The notes beneath the pieces were generated by a model. It saw only the letters and a list, made by a program, of their open reading frames with translations, searched no databases and was not told the DNA's origin. The translations under genes and the position numbers were made by a program. From the NCBI GenBank assembly GCA_025350365.1, contig JANXXY010000465.1:1-33933 (forward strand): a stretch of DNA of 33,933 nt. The letters run 5' to 3'. The stretch is from Bacteroidales bacterium. Lineage in GTDB: Bacteria > Bacteroidota > Bacteroidia > Bacteroidales > JAAUTT01. The first letter of the stretch is position 1. Each line of letters begins with the position of its first letter. Below are positions 24,183 to 32,886 of the stretch, one piece after another.

Positions 24183-25286
24183 TTATCTATCGAGTTCGTT
24201 AAGGGCAAATGCATAAGCACCAATAGAAACAGCATGGTTAGTACCCAGTTTTGAAAGGCCAATACCAATTCGTTTCATTGGGTCATAGGTCAATATTTTA
24301 GTGGTTCCCGGCACAGTTATTTTTTTAGCTTCACCTTTAAGGAATGATTTTAATTCGCTGTCATCGTCAAGGTTGAATGCTTTGGAATCAAGTCGGGAAA
24401 GTTTATTCCCATCAATTGATTCGATAGTACTATTTAATTCCTTTACTATGCGTGGCATAAATAAAGTTGCTGCCCCGGAGAGACCTCCTCCAATAACTAT
24501 TAATCCATCAATAAGGGTAATGGCATTCGCCAGAGCATCGCCGATTATTTCAGCCATTTGATCAAATGATTTCAAGGCCGCAACTTTGTCACCATCTGCA
24601 CTACCAGTTGCAATATCGTAAATTTCTTTGGGAGAAAGAGAGTTCCCTGATTTTACTTTAGCGTTTTCATTATAAACGCGTTGTATCGCGCGAATGCTTA
24701 CGCCTTCCTCGGCATAACATCTGGGGGTTACTTTATTTCTTGTGATCCAAATTTCACCTGCAGAGGAATTGTCTCCGATAAATAATTCTCCATTTCGTAC
24801 AATACCACCACCAAAACCAGTACCGAGAGTTATTCCAAAAAGATTTTTGTATCGTTTAGGACTGCCGGCTTGCCTTAATTTTTCGTTAATTTCAGGAAGT
24901 AGGCCACCAAGGGCTTCACCATATGCAAACAAATCACCATCGTTATTTATATATACAGGTATACCAAAAATTTCCTGAAGCATTGGACCTAGGGCGATAC
25001 CACCACGGAACCCTGGTAAATTTTCAAGATCTCCAATAATTCCATTTGGATAGTCACTTGGTCCCGGAAAAGAAAAACTTATAGCATTTGGCCTTGCAGG
25101 GAGTTTCTCTTTAATTTTTGAAAAACCGTCAACAATTGTATTGAGGCATAATTTTAAATTGGCGCCATTTGAAGGAAGAATTATTGTTTCAACAATTTCC
25201 TGGTTTGATTGGATTGCTGAAAATACAAAATTTGTACCTCCTGCATCAAGCGTCATTACTATTCTTTTATCATTACTATACTTCAT
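24183..25286 (-). CDS. Divergent ROK-family kinase lacking the zinc motif
   Basis: 367 residues. The ROK/ASKHA fold is clear: the phosphate loop TLDAGGTNFVFSAI (12-25), the catalytic-type Asp116 in INNDGDLFAYGE, LGTGFGGGIV (154-163), and GLIVIGGGLSGA in the C-terminal lobe. It differs from its neighbour at the zinc site. The expected E-x-G-H is AGEIWIT (176-182), and the C-x-C-G-x2-G-C cluster is replaced by a stretch with a single Cys190. It also has a longer C-terminal lobe with an extra charged loop (residues about 295-335). It is probably still a sugar or sugar-derivative kinase, but with a different substrate or a metal-free loop; the substrate is unknown. Confidence 0.85.
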   Translation of the reverse strand: MKYSNDKRIVMTLDAGGTNFVFSAIQSNQEIVETIILPSNGANLKLCLNTIVDGFSKIKEKLPARPNAISFSFPGPSDYPNGIIGDLENLPGFRGGIALGPMLQEIFGIPVYINNDGDLFAYGEALGGLLPEINEKLRQAGSPKRYKNLFGITLGTGFGGGIVRNGELFIGDNSSAGEIWITRNKVTPRCYAEEGVSIRAIQRVYNENAKVKSGNSLSPKEIYDIATGSADGDKVAALKSFDQMAEIIGDALANAITLIDGLIVIGGGLSGAATLFMPRIVKELNSTIESIDGNKLSRLDSKAFNLDDDSELKSFLKGEAKKITVPGTTKILTYDPMKRIGIGLSKLGTNHAVSIGAYAFALNELDR

Positions 25287-25338
25287 GCAGATTTTTTTAA
25301 AATTATTATTTTTAATACTTTATTGGACTTATAAGACG

Positions 25339-25360
25339 GCTTATCCTTATCGGGATAAGC
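25339..25360. repeat. Small perfect hairpin upstream of uspA-like gene
   Basis: GCTTATCC (25339-25346) pairs with GGATAAGC (25353-25360) around a 6-nt loop. No T run follows on either side, so it is not an obvious terminator. It lies in the 218-bp gap between the divergent ROK and UspA genes and could be an operator or 5' leader element. Confidence 0.45.
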
Positions 25361-25469
25361 ATACAACAGTGAAAAAGTTTGTCATTAATTATCAATGCAA
25401 GATACATACTTATGAAATTTTATTATCAGGGTTTTTCAACAGATTTATTAACATTTTTAAAAATATATG

Positions 25470-25477
25470 TAACTTAG
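25470..25477 (+). promoter_or_regulatory. Weak -7-like element TAACTTAG before the UspA gene
   Basis: One mismatch to TAnnTTTG, 28 bp before the ATG at 25505. The same octamer occurs 48 bp before dnaG (30885-30892), which gives slight support that it is a used variant. Confidence 0.28.
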
Positions 25478-25504
25478 CTAATTGAAACCAAACTACGACA
25501 AGCA

Positions 25505-26368
25505 ATGATTAAAAATTTTATTGTACCTATTGATTTTTCCGAGGATTCTCTAAAAGGTTTGGAATTAGCTATTCTATTTTCTACAAAGTTATATCTGAAT
25601 GTGCAAATGGTTTATGTGCAAAAGAGAACGGCAGAACACTTTCCAAGTGCTGTTCGTGAGGAATATAATAAGGCTAAGGAAAAGTTTGAAATAATAGTTC
25701 AGGATTATTCTAATCGATTTGGAAATAATTCAAAACTGAGATATATTATTAAAAAGGGGCCAAAAGTTTACGAAGAAGTTGTGAATCAGGCTGAATCATA
25801 CAAAGAAAGTATTATTGCAGCGTCAACTCACGGAACCTCAGGATTTGAGGAGTTTTTCATAGGCAGTAATGCTTTTAAAATAATTTCTGCGACAACACGA
25901 CCTGTGATTGCCATTCGGAAAGGACCAATTCCAAAAGATATTAAAAGAATTATTCTTCCAATCGATGTTATGCCGGAAACGCGTCAGAAAGTACCGTTGA
26001 CAGCTGAAATAGCCGAAATTTTTGGTGCAGAAGTGCATGTTATTGAAGTAAGCACTTCGCGAAGTATTAAAGTTCATAAGCGATTAGCTGCATATTCGAA
26101 GCAAGTTAACAACTACTTGAAAAGTAAAAACATAGTTGTAGTAAACCGAACCCTTGTTGGAGATAATGTTGCCGATATTACCGTTGAATATGCAAATAGT
26201 GTTCAGGCAGATATGATATCAATTATCACCGAACAACAAAGTAGCATTACAAATTTAATTTTAGGTAATTATGCGCAACAAGTTCTGAATAAGGCTAATA
26301 TTCCCGTGCTAAATATTACACCCCGCGAAATTCAGATAAAAGGAACGTTCAGTACGTTTGGTGGATAA
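25505..26368 (+). CDS. Universal stress protein, tandem UspA domains
   Basis: 287 residues with two Usp units. Unit 1, about 1-140, starts KNFIVPIDFSEDSLKGLELA and contains STHGTSGFEEFFIGSNAFK with the glycine-rich loop of nucleotide-binding Usp proteins. Unit 2, about 145-275, starts RIILPIDVMPETRQKVPLTA and ends ANIPVLNI; its glycine loop is degraded (NLILGNYAQQ), so it probably does not bind ATP. It is cytoplasmic, with a role in stress endurance known only in general terms. It faces away from the ROK pair and ends 3 bp from the convergent sulfatase-type gene. Confidence 0.9.
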   Translation: MIKNFIVPIDFSEDSLKGLELAILFSTKLYLNVQMVYVQKRTAEHFPSAVREEYNKAKEKFEIIVQDYSNRFGNNSKLRYIIKKGPKVYEEVVNQAESYKESIIAASTHGTSGFEEFFIGSNAFKIISATTRPVIAIRKGPIPKDIKRIILPIDVMPETRQKVPLTAEIAEIFGAEVHVIEVSTSRSIKVHKRLAAYSKQVNNYLKSKNIVVVNRTLVGDNVADITVEYANSVQADMISIITEQQSSITNLILGNYAQQVLNKANIPVLNITPREIQIKGTFSTFGG

Positions 26369-26371
26369 TTT

Positions 26372-28267
26372 TTAGTTTTTATTGTATAGCCTATTATTCA
26401 GTACTCTGGATGTAAATTGCTGGATTATAGCTTTCGTTTTTAATTCCATCGCGGAAGCAAGCGTTAATGAATCATTTAATATATTTATTTTCAGATATTT
26501 ATCTATTGAAATATTATTAAGGGCGATGCTTCTTTCTCCATCAAAAGTAAGCATATAATCCCCTTCAAAATATTGATAAATTCCTCCTGCAAAATTGATT
26601 GAAAAACCTGTTTCTTTCGAAAAAACACTTCTTCCAAAAGCAAAATAACGCTTGGTGATGCCCAGATAATCTAAAATGGAAGGCATTATATCGGCTTGTT
26701 GGGCAACACTTGGGTTAATTCCTTTTAGCAAACTGTCACCGGGATGATAGAAGATTATCGGAATACGGTAAATACCAGCACGAGTGCCATATATAGCCGT
26801 TTGCTCTTTGGCAGTATGGTCGGCTACGAAAACAAATAAGGTATTTTTGAACCATGGCATTTTTGAAATTGCATTAAAAAATTTACTCAAAGCATAATCA
26901 GCATATCGAATTGATGTAAGTTGTTGATTTGAAGCATGTAAAATTTTTATATATTTCTCAGGGATATTATACGGATGATGCGACGACAAGGTAAACACTG
27001 AACTGAAGAATGGCTGTGGAAAAGAATTAAGTTTTTTAGCATAAAACTGCAAAAATGGCTCATCATAGATACCCCAATTGCCATCAAAGGCGGTAGGCCC
27101 GTCATATTCATTTAATCCATAGTAGTGTTTTATTCCTGCAATATTGCAAAACTCATCGAATCCCATAGTACCATTTCTTCCACCATGAAAAAAAGACGTG
27201 TGATAGCCGTTTGCTCCTAAAATTAAAGGCAATGCTTCCAGTTGATTACTAGAAAAACGGGATGAAATATAAGGATTATCCATTAATCCAGGCAACGAAG
27301 CAAAAATAGCCGGTAAAGCCTGAATTGATTGTTTTCCGTTAGCAAATGCGTTTTCAAAAGTCAAACTTTGATGAATAATACTATCCAAAAAGGGAGTATA
27401 ACCACTTTTTCCATTAAGTGAACCAATAAATTCTTTTGAAAAGCTTTCAAGAATGATAATAACAACATTATCTCTTCGTGTTATCATATTTGTCCCGGTT
27501 TGCTTTTCAGGTGAATAAATTTTATCAAGTTCTCCAGGGTTAAAATATGTTTTAAGTTTAAATTCCTCATTGTTAAGTGTATGAAGTATAGAGAATGGTG
27601 TATTTAGCAATAAAGGAATATTTTGCGAATAAGTATACCTTGCGGCAGAGATAAGTCGAATGGGTTTCAATCCGGAGCCCCGTGCCCCGAGAAATAGTAG
27701 TCCCGGCACCAATACAAAAAGTAAACCAGCCCCAATCCATTGAATGAATGTAAATTGAAAAGATTCAGATTTTCTGAATGGGACTCTTTTTATAAGATAA
27801 ACACCTAAAAATATGAAACCCAGCCAACATAAGACGATGTACCAGAAATCTTTCAAAAATTGAGGCAAAAGAGTAAGAACATCATTATTCATGAAAATGA
27901 AACTGAAAATATCAGCAGTTGAACGTTTTCCTGTGTATTTAAAGTACTCTAAGTCAATTAGATTTAACAGTATCAGAAAAAAATTGACGAAATAAAATAA
28001 AAAACCGACCACCTGTTTATATTTCTTATAATGAATGAAATTGAAGGGAAACAAATAAAGAAATAGGAATAACAAATTATACTGAATGATTGCCGAGTAA
28101 TCAAAACGTATACCGAAGAAAAACACCTTCAAAATTTCCATTGAGGAATTTTGTGAAAACGTCAGATGATTAAATATATAGAATAAATAACGACATAAGC
28201 TATAGAAAATAAGAATAATAGCTAGCCGATATAAAAGGTTGGCTATTTGTTTAAGATAAGGAGTCAT
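26372..28267 (-). CDS. LTA-synthase-like membrane sulfatase / phosphoglycerol transferase
   Basis: 631 residues. About five transmembrane helices are in the first 195 residues (for example 10-33, 62-78, 85-105, 141-160, 176-195). A periplasmic sulfatase-fold domain runs from about 265 to 560. The metal site of the LtaS type is visible: Glu274 in IILESFS, the nucleophile Ser314 in NGKQSIQALPAI (Thr in LtaS of Gram-positives), and Asp483-His484 in FVADHTA. HGGRNGTMGF (361-370) and YDEPFL also match the family. In Gram-negative Bacteroidota there is no lipoteichoic acid, so the true acceptor is probably an envelope glycan or lipid; this is inference. It is convergent with the uspA-like gene. Confidence 0.88.
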   Translation of the reverse strand: MTPYLKQIANLLYRLAIILIFYSLCRYLFYIFNHLTFSQNSSMEILKVFFFGIRFDYSAIIQYNLLFLFLYLFPFNFIHYKKYKQVVGFLFYFVNFFLILLNLIDLEYFKYTGKRSTADIFSFIFMNNDVLTLLPQFLKDFWYIVLCWLGFIFLGVYLIKRVPFRKSESFQFTFIQWIGAGLLFVLVPGLLFLGARGSGLKPIRLISAARYTYSQNIPLLLNTPFSILHTLNNEEFKLKTYFNPGELDKIYSPEKQTGTNMITRRDNVVIIILESFSKEFIGSLNGKSGYTPFLDSIIHQSLTFENAFANGKQSIQALPAIFASLPGLMDNPYISSRFSSNQLEALPLILGANGYHTSFFHGGRNGTMGFDEFCNIAGIKHYYGLNEYDGPTAFDGNWGIYDEPFLQFYAKKLNSFPQPFFSSVFTLSSHHPYNIPEKYIKILHASNQQLTSIRYADYALSKFFNAISKMPWFKNTLFVFVADHTAKEQTAIYGTRAGIYRIPIIFYHPGDSLLKGINPSVAQQADIMPSILDYLGITKRYFAFGRSVFSKETGFSINFAGGIYQYFEGDYMLTFDGERSIALNNISIDKYLKINILNDSLTLASAMELKTKAIIQQFTSRVLNNRLYNKN

Positions 28268-28581
28268 TCGTGTGAGTATTTGTATTTAAGGGCGACATGA
28301 ACTTGACAAAACTAATAAAAGATATTGGTTCTCTTTAAAAAGATTGAATATCTTTACTCAGCTATCAAATACGATCAATAGGGCAAAACATTAGTGTAGA
28401 TTGAAAGATGGAATAAATATACAATACTTCGTTAAATTTGAAAATTTGAAAAAGATTGGTTAATAACTAGTTACGATTAATTTCAGTTTTTGAATTTATA
28501 CTCATTATCAGTATCTTAAAAAAAAATAACGAAGTATTAAAATATATAAAAATAGTATCCATTTTGTATAAGGTTAGTTGC
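28268..28581. other. Intergenic region between divergent sulfatase and comF genes
   Basis: 314 bp, AT-rich, no coding frame of note. On the minus strand TAGTTTTG at 28314-28307 is an exact TAnnTTTG match 40 bp before the sulfatase start. Nothing else stands out; no promoter for comF could be identified with confidence. Confidence 0.5.
28307..28314 (-). promoter_or_regulatory. Candidate -7 element for the LTA-synthase-like gene
   Basis: The minus strand reads TAGTTTTG, exact TAnnTTTG, 40 bp upstream of the start codon; no -33 element is visible. Confidence 0.35.
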
Positions 28582-29271
28582 ATGAAATTTGGAGTGTATA
28601 TATTAGATTTTATTGGTTTATTTTTCCCCAAAATATGCGCCTCGTGCGATAATAACTTAATGCGCAACGAAAGATTTCTGTGTACCCAGTGTTTGTGGGA
28701 ACTTCCGAAAACGAATTTTCATAACGATATTGAAAACGAAGTAGCGAAAACTTTTTGGGGTAGAGTGGTTCTTGAGAATGCGACGGCTCATTTTTATTTT
28801 AAAAAGGGAGGCCATGTGCAGAAATTATTACACAAATTAAAGTACAAGGATCAAAAAGAAATAGGAGTGGAGTTGGGTAAAATAATTGGATTCGATTTGT
28901 TGGGAACTGCTTATTCGGCGATTGATATGGTTATTCCTGTTCCATTGCATAAAAGTAAATTGAGAAAAAGGGGTTATAATCAAAGCGAATACATTGCCCG
29001 TGGAATTTCAGAGATTTTGAAAAAACCACTTGATACAAAAAATCTTGTGAGATCACTCGCAAATCCATCACAAACTAAAAAGCACCGATACGAACGATGG
29101 ACGAATGTGGAAGGAATTTTTTTGGTTACCGATGCGGAAGACTTAGCAAATAAGCATGTGTTGCTTGTAGATGATGTGATTACAACCGGATCAACACTCG
29201 AAGCATGTGTTGAAGCTTTACAAATGGCTTCAAATGTTAAAGTGAGTATAGCCGTTGTGGCATTGGCTTAA
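28582..29271 (+). CDS. comF: ComF-family phosphoribosyltransferase-like protein
   Basis: 229 residues from the ATG at 28582; the frame could open at a TTG at 28564, but MKFGVYILDFIGLFFPKIC is the usual start. The N-terminal zinc knuckle has Cys19, 22, 34 and 37 (CASC and CTQC). A PRTase-type fold follows, with HKLKYKDQKEIGVELG, PVPLHKSKLRKRGYNQSE and the PRPP loop VLLVDDVITTGST near the C-terminus. The family is needed for DNA uptake in naturally competent bacteria, but it is kept in many non-competent ones, so competence should not be assumed. A hairpin in the repeat element just downstream may terminate it. Confidence 0.92.
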   Translation: MKFGVYILDFIGLFFPKICASCDNNLMRNERFLCTQCLWELPKTNFHNDIENEVAKTFWGRVVLENATAHFYFKKGGHVQKLLHKLKYKDQKEIGVELGKIIGFDLLGTAYSAIDMVIPVPLHKSKLRKRGYNQSEYIARGISEILKKPLDTKNLVRSLANPSQTKKHRYERWTNVEGIFLVTDAEDLANKHVLLVDDVITTGSTLEACVEALQMASNVKVSIAVVALA

Positions 29272-29285
29272 AAAAACGTAATATC

Positions 29286-29371
29286 ACGCCCTTTCAGATA
29301 CTAAGTAAAACCTTGTTTTACATTTAAGTAGGGCGTTGCCCTACTTTATTGATTACACCCTTTCAGATACT
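29286..29371. repeat. REP-like palindromic element
   Basis: A perfect 9-bp hairpin (29326-29334 with 29338-29346, loop GTT; core GTAGGGCGTTGCCCTAC) is flanked by a 17-bp direct repeat at 29286-29302 and 29355-29371 that differs at one position (AC[G/A]CCCTTTCAGATACT). It starts 14 bp after the comF stop and ends 49 bp before the beta-barrel gene stop, so it sits between convergent genes as REP elements do. From memory, GGGCGTTGCCC palindromes next to CCCTTTCAG recur in Bacteroidota genomes. Mobilisation by a REP-associated tyrosine transposase is a hypothesis; none is in the window. The hairpin could also act as a terminator. Confidence 0.65.
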
Positions 29372-29420
29372 TCACTAAACAACATTAATTTACAGTTTAT
29401 AAAAGCCTAATTTACACTGA

Positions 29421-30038
29421 TTAGTATTTTTTCTCCCCACCAAGATGGTAATAAACACTGATGGTAAATAGATTATTAAAAGCGCCGCTTGGGAAATAGC
29501 TGGCCGTAGTTTGACCGTAATCAAGTATGGGCAAAATGGAATATGAAAATCGGATATCAGCACCGAAATGATCAGTAAAGGCATAATTCATTCCTAATAA
29601 TCCACTTAGCTCAAAAGGTTTAAAATGAGCTGCATTTTCCGAGGACACCAACCCGTATTCATCCTTTTCGGAGAAAGAAAACAAATATCCAAAGCCAAAG
29701 CCGGCTTCCAGGGCTATTTTTTTGCTTGTACTCAGTTTAAACAAAACCGGGAGTTCGATATAATTTAAGTAGCTGGTATATTGTCGCAAATCTTGATCTG
29801 TTACTTTTTTGTTAGCTCCTTTGCCAATATATTTTATTTCAAATTGTATATTTATATTTGACGATAGAGGTGTAAAAACATATGCTCCACCGGAAAAGCC
29901 AAGTTTATTGTAACCGGAATATGTATCGCCGTCAACCTGACTGGCCACCATTCCGGCCAAAAAACCTCCTTCAAACCTTTGAGCCGATAAGGAAAGAGAT
30001 AAACTTATCAATAAAAATAATAATCTAATTGTTTTCAT
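29421..30038 (-). CDS. Outer-membrane beta-barrel protein (porin-family type)
   Basis: 205 residues. Signal peptide at about 1-19 (ending LSLSAQ). The body consists of alternating amphipathic strands with glycine/aromatic turns (GGFLAGMVASQVDGDTYSGY, GLLGMNYAFTDHFGADIRFS) and ends near an aromatic strand (ISVYYHLGG), as in small 8-stranded Bacteroidota barrels. No TonB plug. The ligand or role is unknown. It starts 1 bp after the sirtuin gene stop, so the two may share a transcript, though their functions look unrelated. Confidence 0.85.
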   Translation of the reverse strand: MKTIRLLFLLISLSLSLSAQRFEGGFLAGMVASQVDGDTYSGYNKLGFSGGAYVFTPLSSNINIQFEIKYIGKGANKKVTDQDLRQYTSYLNYIELPVLFKLSTSKKIALEAGFGFGYLFSFSEKDEYGLVSSENAAHFKPFELSGLLGMNYAFTDHFGADIRFSYSILPILDYGQTTASYFPSGAFNNLFTISVYYHLGGEKKY

Positions 30039-30039
30039 T

Positions 30040-30744
30040 TTATACCTTTATTTTAAATTGATTGAGTAATTTTTGAGTCAGAATTTTCACCCCATCGCTT
30101 GCTTTTTCTTTGATATATTCAACTTTTCTGTTTGATGGAGATGGAACATCATTTGGATCAATAAGATAGATTGGAACGTTAGAGGGTACATAATCTATTA
30201 AACCGGCTGCAGGATATACGTTTAACGAAGTTCCGATTACAGCAAAAGCATCAGCATCGCGCACCATCTGGCTAGCCTCATAAAATACTGGAACGGCTTC
30301 GCCAAACCAAACAATAAAGGGGCGAAGTTGCGATCCTTTAGGACATTTGTCGCCCCATTGAATTTCTTTGTAGCCAATATCAATAACATAGGAAGGATCG
30401 GCGCAACTAGTAACTTTTGTCAACTCACCATGTAAATGAACTACATTGCTGCTTCCGCCACGTTCGTGCAAGTTATCAACATTTTGCGTAATAATGTGCA
30501 CCTCAAATTGTTTTTCAAGTTCAGCAAGACCTTTATGCCCGTCGTTAGGTTGTGCTGTCTCAAGTTGTTTTCGCCGTTCATTATAAAATTGTAACACCAA
30601 TGGAGGATTTTTATTCCAGCCGTCGATACTGGCCACGGTCATAACATCATATTCTTCCCAGAGGCCATCGCTGTCTCTGAATGTTTTAATGCCACTTTCA
30701 GCACTCATTCCGGCGCCGGTGAGAATATATAATTTTTTCTTCAT
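30040..30744 (-). CDS. Sir2-family NAD-dependent protein deacylase
   Basis: 234 residues. NAD-binding motifs are GAGMSAESGI (10-19), TFRDSDGLW (21-29) and TQNVDNLHERGG (86-97). The catalytic His is H105 in HLHGEL. Tyr54 and Arg57 in FYNERR match the Tyr/Arg pair that lets CobB/SIRT5-type (class III) sirtuins accept acidic acyl groups, so desuccinylase activity is plausible. The zinc module is reduced: only Cys114 and Cys134 remain of the usual four, so zinc may be absent. A TAAATTTG -7 element lies 91 bp upstream. It precedes the beta-barrel gene by 1 bp. Confidence 0.93.
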   Translation of the reverse strand: MKKKLYILTGAGMSAESGIKTFRDSDGLWEEYDVMTVASIDGWNKNPPLVLQFYNERRKQLETAQPNDGHKGLAELEKQFEVHIITQNVDNLHERGGSSNVVHLHGELTKVTSCADPSYVIDIGYKEIQWGDKCPKGSQLRPFIVWFGEAVPVFYEASQMVRDADAFAVIGTSLNVYPAAGLIDYVPSNVPIYLIDPNDVPSPSNRKVEYIKEKASDGVKILTQKLLNQFKIKV

Positions 30745-30834
30745 CAGAGTTAATTTATTTCTTTTCCTGAGAAAACATTCTTTTACGGATAATTAGAGGT
30801 TTCGAAGCCAAACAGATTGATTTTATCGAACTTT

Positions 30835-30842
30835 CAAATTTA
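30835..30842 (-). promoter_or_regulatory. Candidate -7 element for the sirtuin gene
   Basis: The minus strand reads TAAATTTG, exact TAnnTTTG, 91 bp upstream of the sirtuin start, in the 195-bp gap shared with divergent dnaG. On the plus strand the same gap holds TAACTTAG (30885-30892), a one-mismatch element 48 bp before dnaG. Confidence 0.35.
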
Positions 30843-30939
30843 TATAAATCCTTCCACTACTTCACGCCCCGCCTAATAATTTATTAACTTAGCAGACATT
30901 CTAATTTAATTGTTCACCATATTATTCTTTTGATTCTAA

Positions 30940-32886
30940 ATGATTGACCAAAGTACTGTTGACCGGATATTTGAAGCAGCACAAATTGTTGATGTTGTTC
31001 AGGATTATATTACTTTGAAACGACGAGGGGTTAATTATTTGGGATTGTGTCCTTTTCATAACGAAAAAACGCCGTCGTTTACTGTATCGCCTGCTAAAAA
31101 CATTTACAAATGTTTTGGGTGCGGAAAAGGTGGAAATCCGGTGAACTTCGTTATGGAAAATGAGAAGATCAGTTATTATGAATCGCTTAAATTTCTTGCT
31201 AAACGTTATCATATTGAAATTGTTGAAGCGCAACAATCGGACGAAGAAATACAGCAGAGAACCGATCGTGAAAGTATGATGATTGTATCTGACTTCGGGC
31301 GAAAGCTTTTTATTGAAAATTTGTTTCAACGCACCGAAGGTATGACGATAGGTCTGAGTTATTTTAAGGAACGCGGTTTCCGCGAAGATACCATCAAAAA
31401 GTTCGAACTCGGATATTGTCTGGAAGAGCGCGACCACTTCACAAAAAGGGCTCAAAAAGAGGGATTTAAACTTGAGTTTTTAGTAAAAACGGGACTAAGT
31501 ATTTATAGCGAGGGGCATTCGCCATTCGATCGGTTTTCGGGCAGGGTAATGTTCCCCATACACAACCTAACAGGTAAGGTGATAGCATATGGTGGACGAA
31601 TAATGAAAGCCGACAAAAAAACAGCTAAATACCTTAATTCGCCTGAGTCGGAGATATATCATAAGAGTAATGTTTTATATGGAATATTCCATGCAAAAAA
31701 ATCCATTGTTCAGGAAAATAAATGTTATCTGGTTGAAGGTTATACGGATGTAATATCTATGCATCAGGCTGGAATAGAAAATGTTGTGTCGTCATCAGGA
31801 ACCTCCTTAACAATGGAGCAAATACGCCTTATTAAGCGTTTTACCAACAATATCACTATTTTATATGACGGTGACCAGGCTGGCATTAAAGCCTCTTTAC
31901 GCGGAATTGACCTTATTTTGGAAGAAGGAATGAACGTACGGGTTATTCTTTTGCCAGAACCTGAAGATCCTGATTCGTTTTCGCGTTCGCATAGTTCGTC
32001 AGAACTGGTGGAATATTTAAATACAAACGAAACAGATTTTATTCATTTCAAAACCAATTTATTAATTTTCGATGCCGAGAACGATCCAATGAAAAGGGCT
32101 CAGGCAATTTCGGAGATTGTGAAATCAATTGCCATAGTACCCGATGCAATAACCCGGTCTCTTTTTCTTCGGGAGTGTTCAAAACTACTTCATGTTGAGG
32201 AGAATATATTGTATCCCGAAGTAAATAACCAACGCAAAGCTGCCATCGCGAAAAAGGGAACCAGAGATTTCCAGGTACAACTTCAACCACAGATTGATAA
32301 CAAGGTATTCTCACCAATTGAAATAAATGATTTGGCTGTTGTGGAACGGGAAATAGTTCGTTTGCTGCTGAATTACGGGATTTTGCCTCTGTTTCCTTTG
32401 TATAACGAAGACAATGAAGTAACTCGCGAAATTTCAGTTGAAGAGTATATTCTTCAGGAGTTACAACGCGATGAACTTGAGTTGAGCCAGCCATTATATA
32501 ACCGTATACTACAGGAATTTCAACATTTTGTAAACAATGGAGAACTTCTGGACAACAAATATTTTATAGAATATCCTGAACCGGAGATTAGTAAAGTAGC
32601 AGCCGATCTTATTACGCAAAAATATGAGCTCAGCAAACGTTTCAAAAAGAAAGAAATATTTATTGAGACGGAAGATATGAAGTTAAAAACTATTGTTCCG
32701 GAGATGATTCTCACATATAAGAGTAAACGAATTAATTTAATGATTAAAGAGGTTCAGTTACAGATATTGGCCCTTCAAAAAGATGAATTTACCGAGAAGT
32801 TAACCGAATTACAACAACAGATGGTTCTGCTTCATAATCTACGGAATGAAATATCTAAAAACCTTCGCGACAGGGTAATTATTTGA
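30940..32886 (+). CDS. dnaG: DNA primase
   Basis: Synthesises RNA primers at the fork. 648 residues, full length. The CHC2 zinc finger has Cys37, His40, Cys58 and Cys61 (CPFH and CFGC). The RNA-polymerase core has GRVMFPIHN and YLNSPES. The TOPRIM domain has Glu266 in YLVEGYTDV and Asp310/Asp312 in LYDGDQAG. The C-terminal part, from about 430, is the helical helicase-interacting region, divergent as usual in Bacteroidota. The usual macromolecular-synthesis partners rpsU and rpoD are not adjacent. It is divergent from the sirtuin gene and followed by a cytidylate-kinase-like gene 130 bp downstream. Confidence 0.97.
   Translation: MIDQSTVDRIFEAAQIVDVVQDYITLKRRGVNYLGLCPFHNEKTPSFTVSPAKNIYKCFGCGKGGNPVNFVMENEKISYYESLKFLAKRYHIEIVEAQQSDEEIQQRTDRESMMIVSDFGRKLFIENLFQRTEGMTIGLSYFKERGFREDTIKKFELGYCLEERDHFTKRAQKEGFKLEFLVKTGLSIYSEGHSPFDRFSGRVMFPIHNLTGKVIAYGGRIMKADKKTAKYLNSPESEIYHKSNVLYGIFHAKKSIVQENKCYLVEGYTDVISMHQAGIENVVSSSGTSLTMEQIRLIKRFTNNITILYDGDQAGIKASLRGIDLILEEGMNVRVILLPEPEDPDSFSRSHSSSELVEYLNTNETDFIHFKTNLLIFDAENDPMKRAQAISEIVKSIAIVPDAITRSLFLRECSKLLHVEENILYPEVNNQRKAAIAKKGTRDFQVQLQPQIDNKVFSPIEINDLAVVEREIVRLLLNYGILPLFPLYNEDNEVTREISVEEYILQELQRDELELSQPLYNRILQEFQHFVNNGELLDNKYFIEYPEPEISKVAADLITQKYELSKRFKKKEIFIETEDMKLKTIVPEMILTYKSKRINLMIKEVQLQILALQKDEFTEKLTELQQQMVLLHNLRNEISKNLRDRVII

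Noticed and set aside
25141..25485. A 114-codon plus-strand frame overlapping the start of the second ROK gene
   Set aside because: It is antisense to a clear ROK coding region and then runs into AT-rich intergenic DNA; low-complexity, hydrophobic and unlike any family.
28564..28581. TTG start six codons before the comF ATG
   Set aside because: The family normally starts at the hydrophobic segment before the zinc knuckle, which the ATG at 28582 provides.
32048..32494. 148-codon minus-strand frame inside dnaG
   Set aside because: Antisense shadow of a fully conserved primase gene with no start context of its own.
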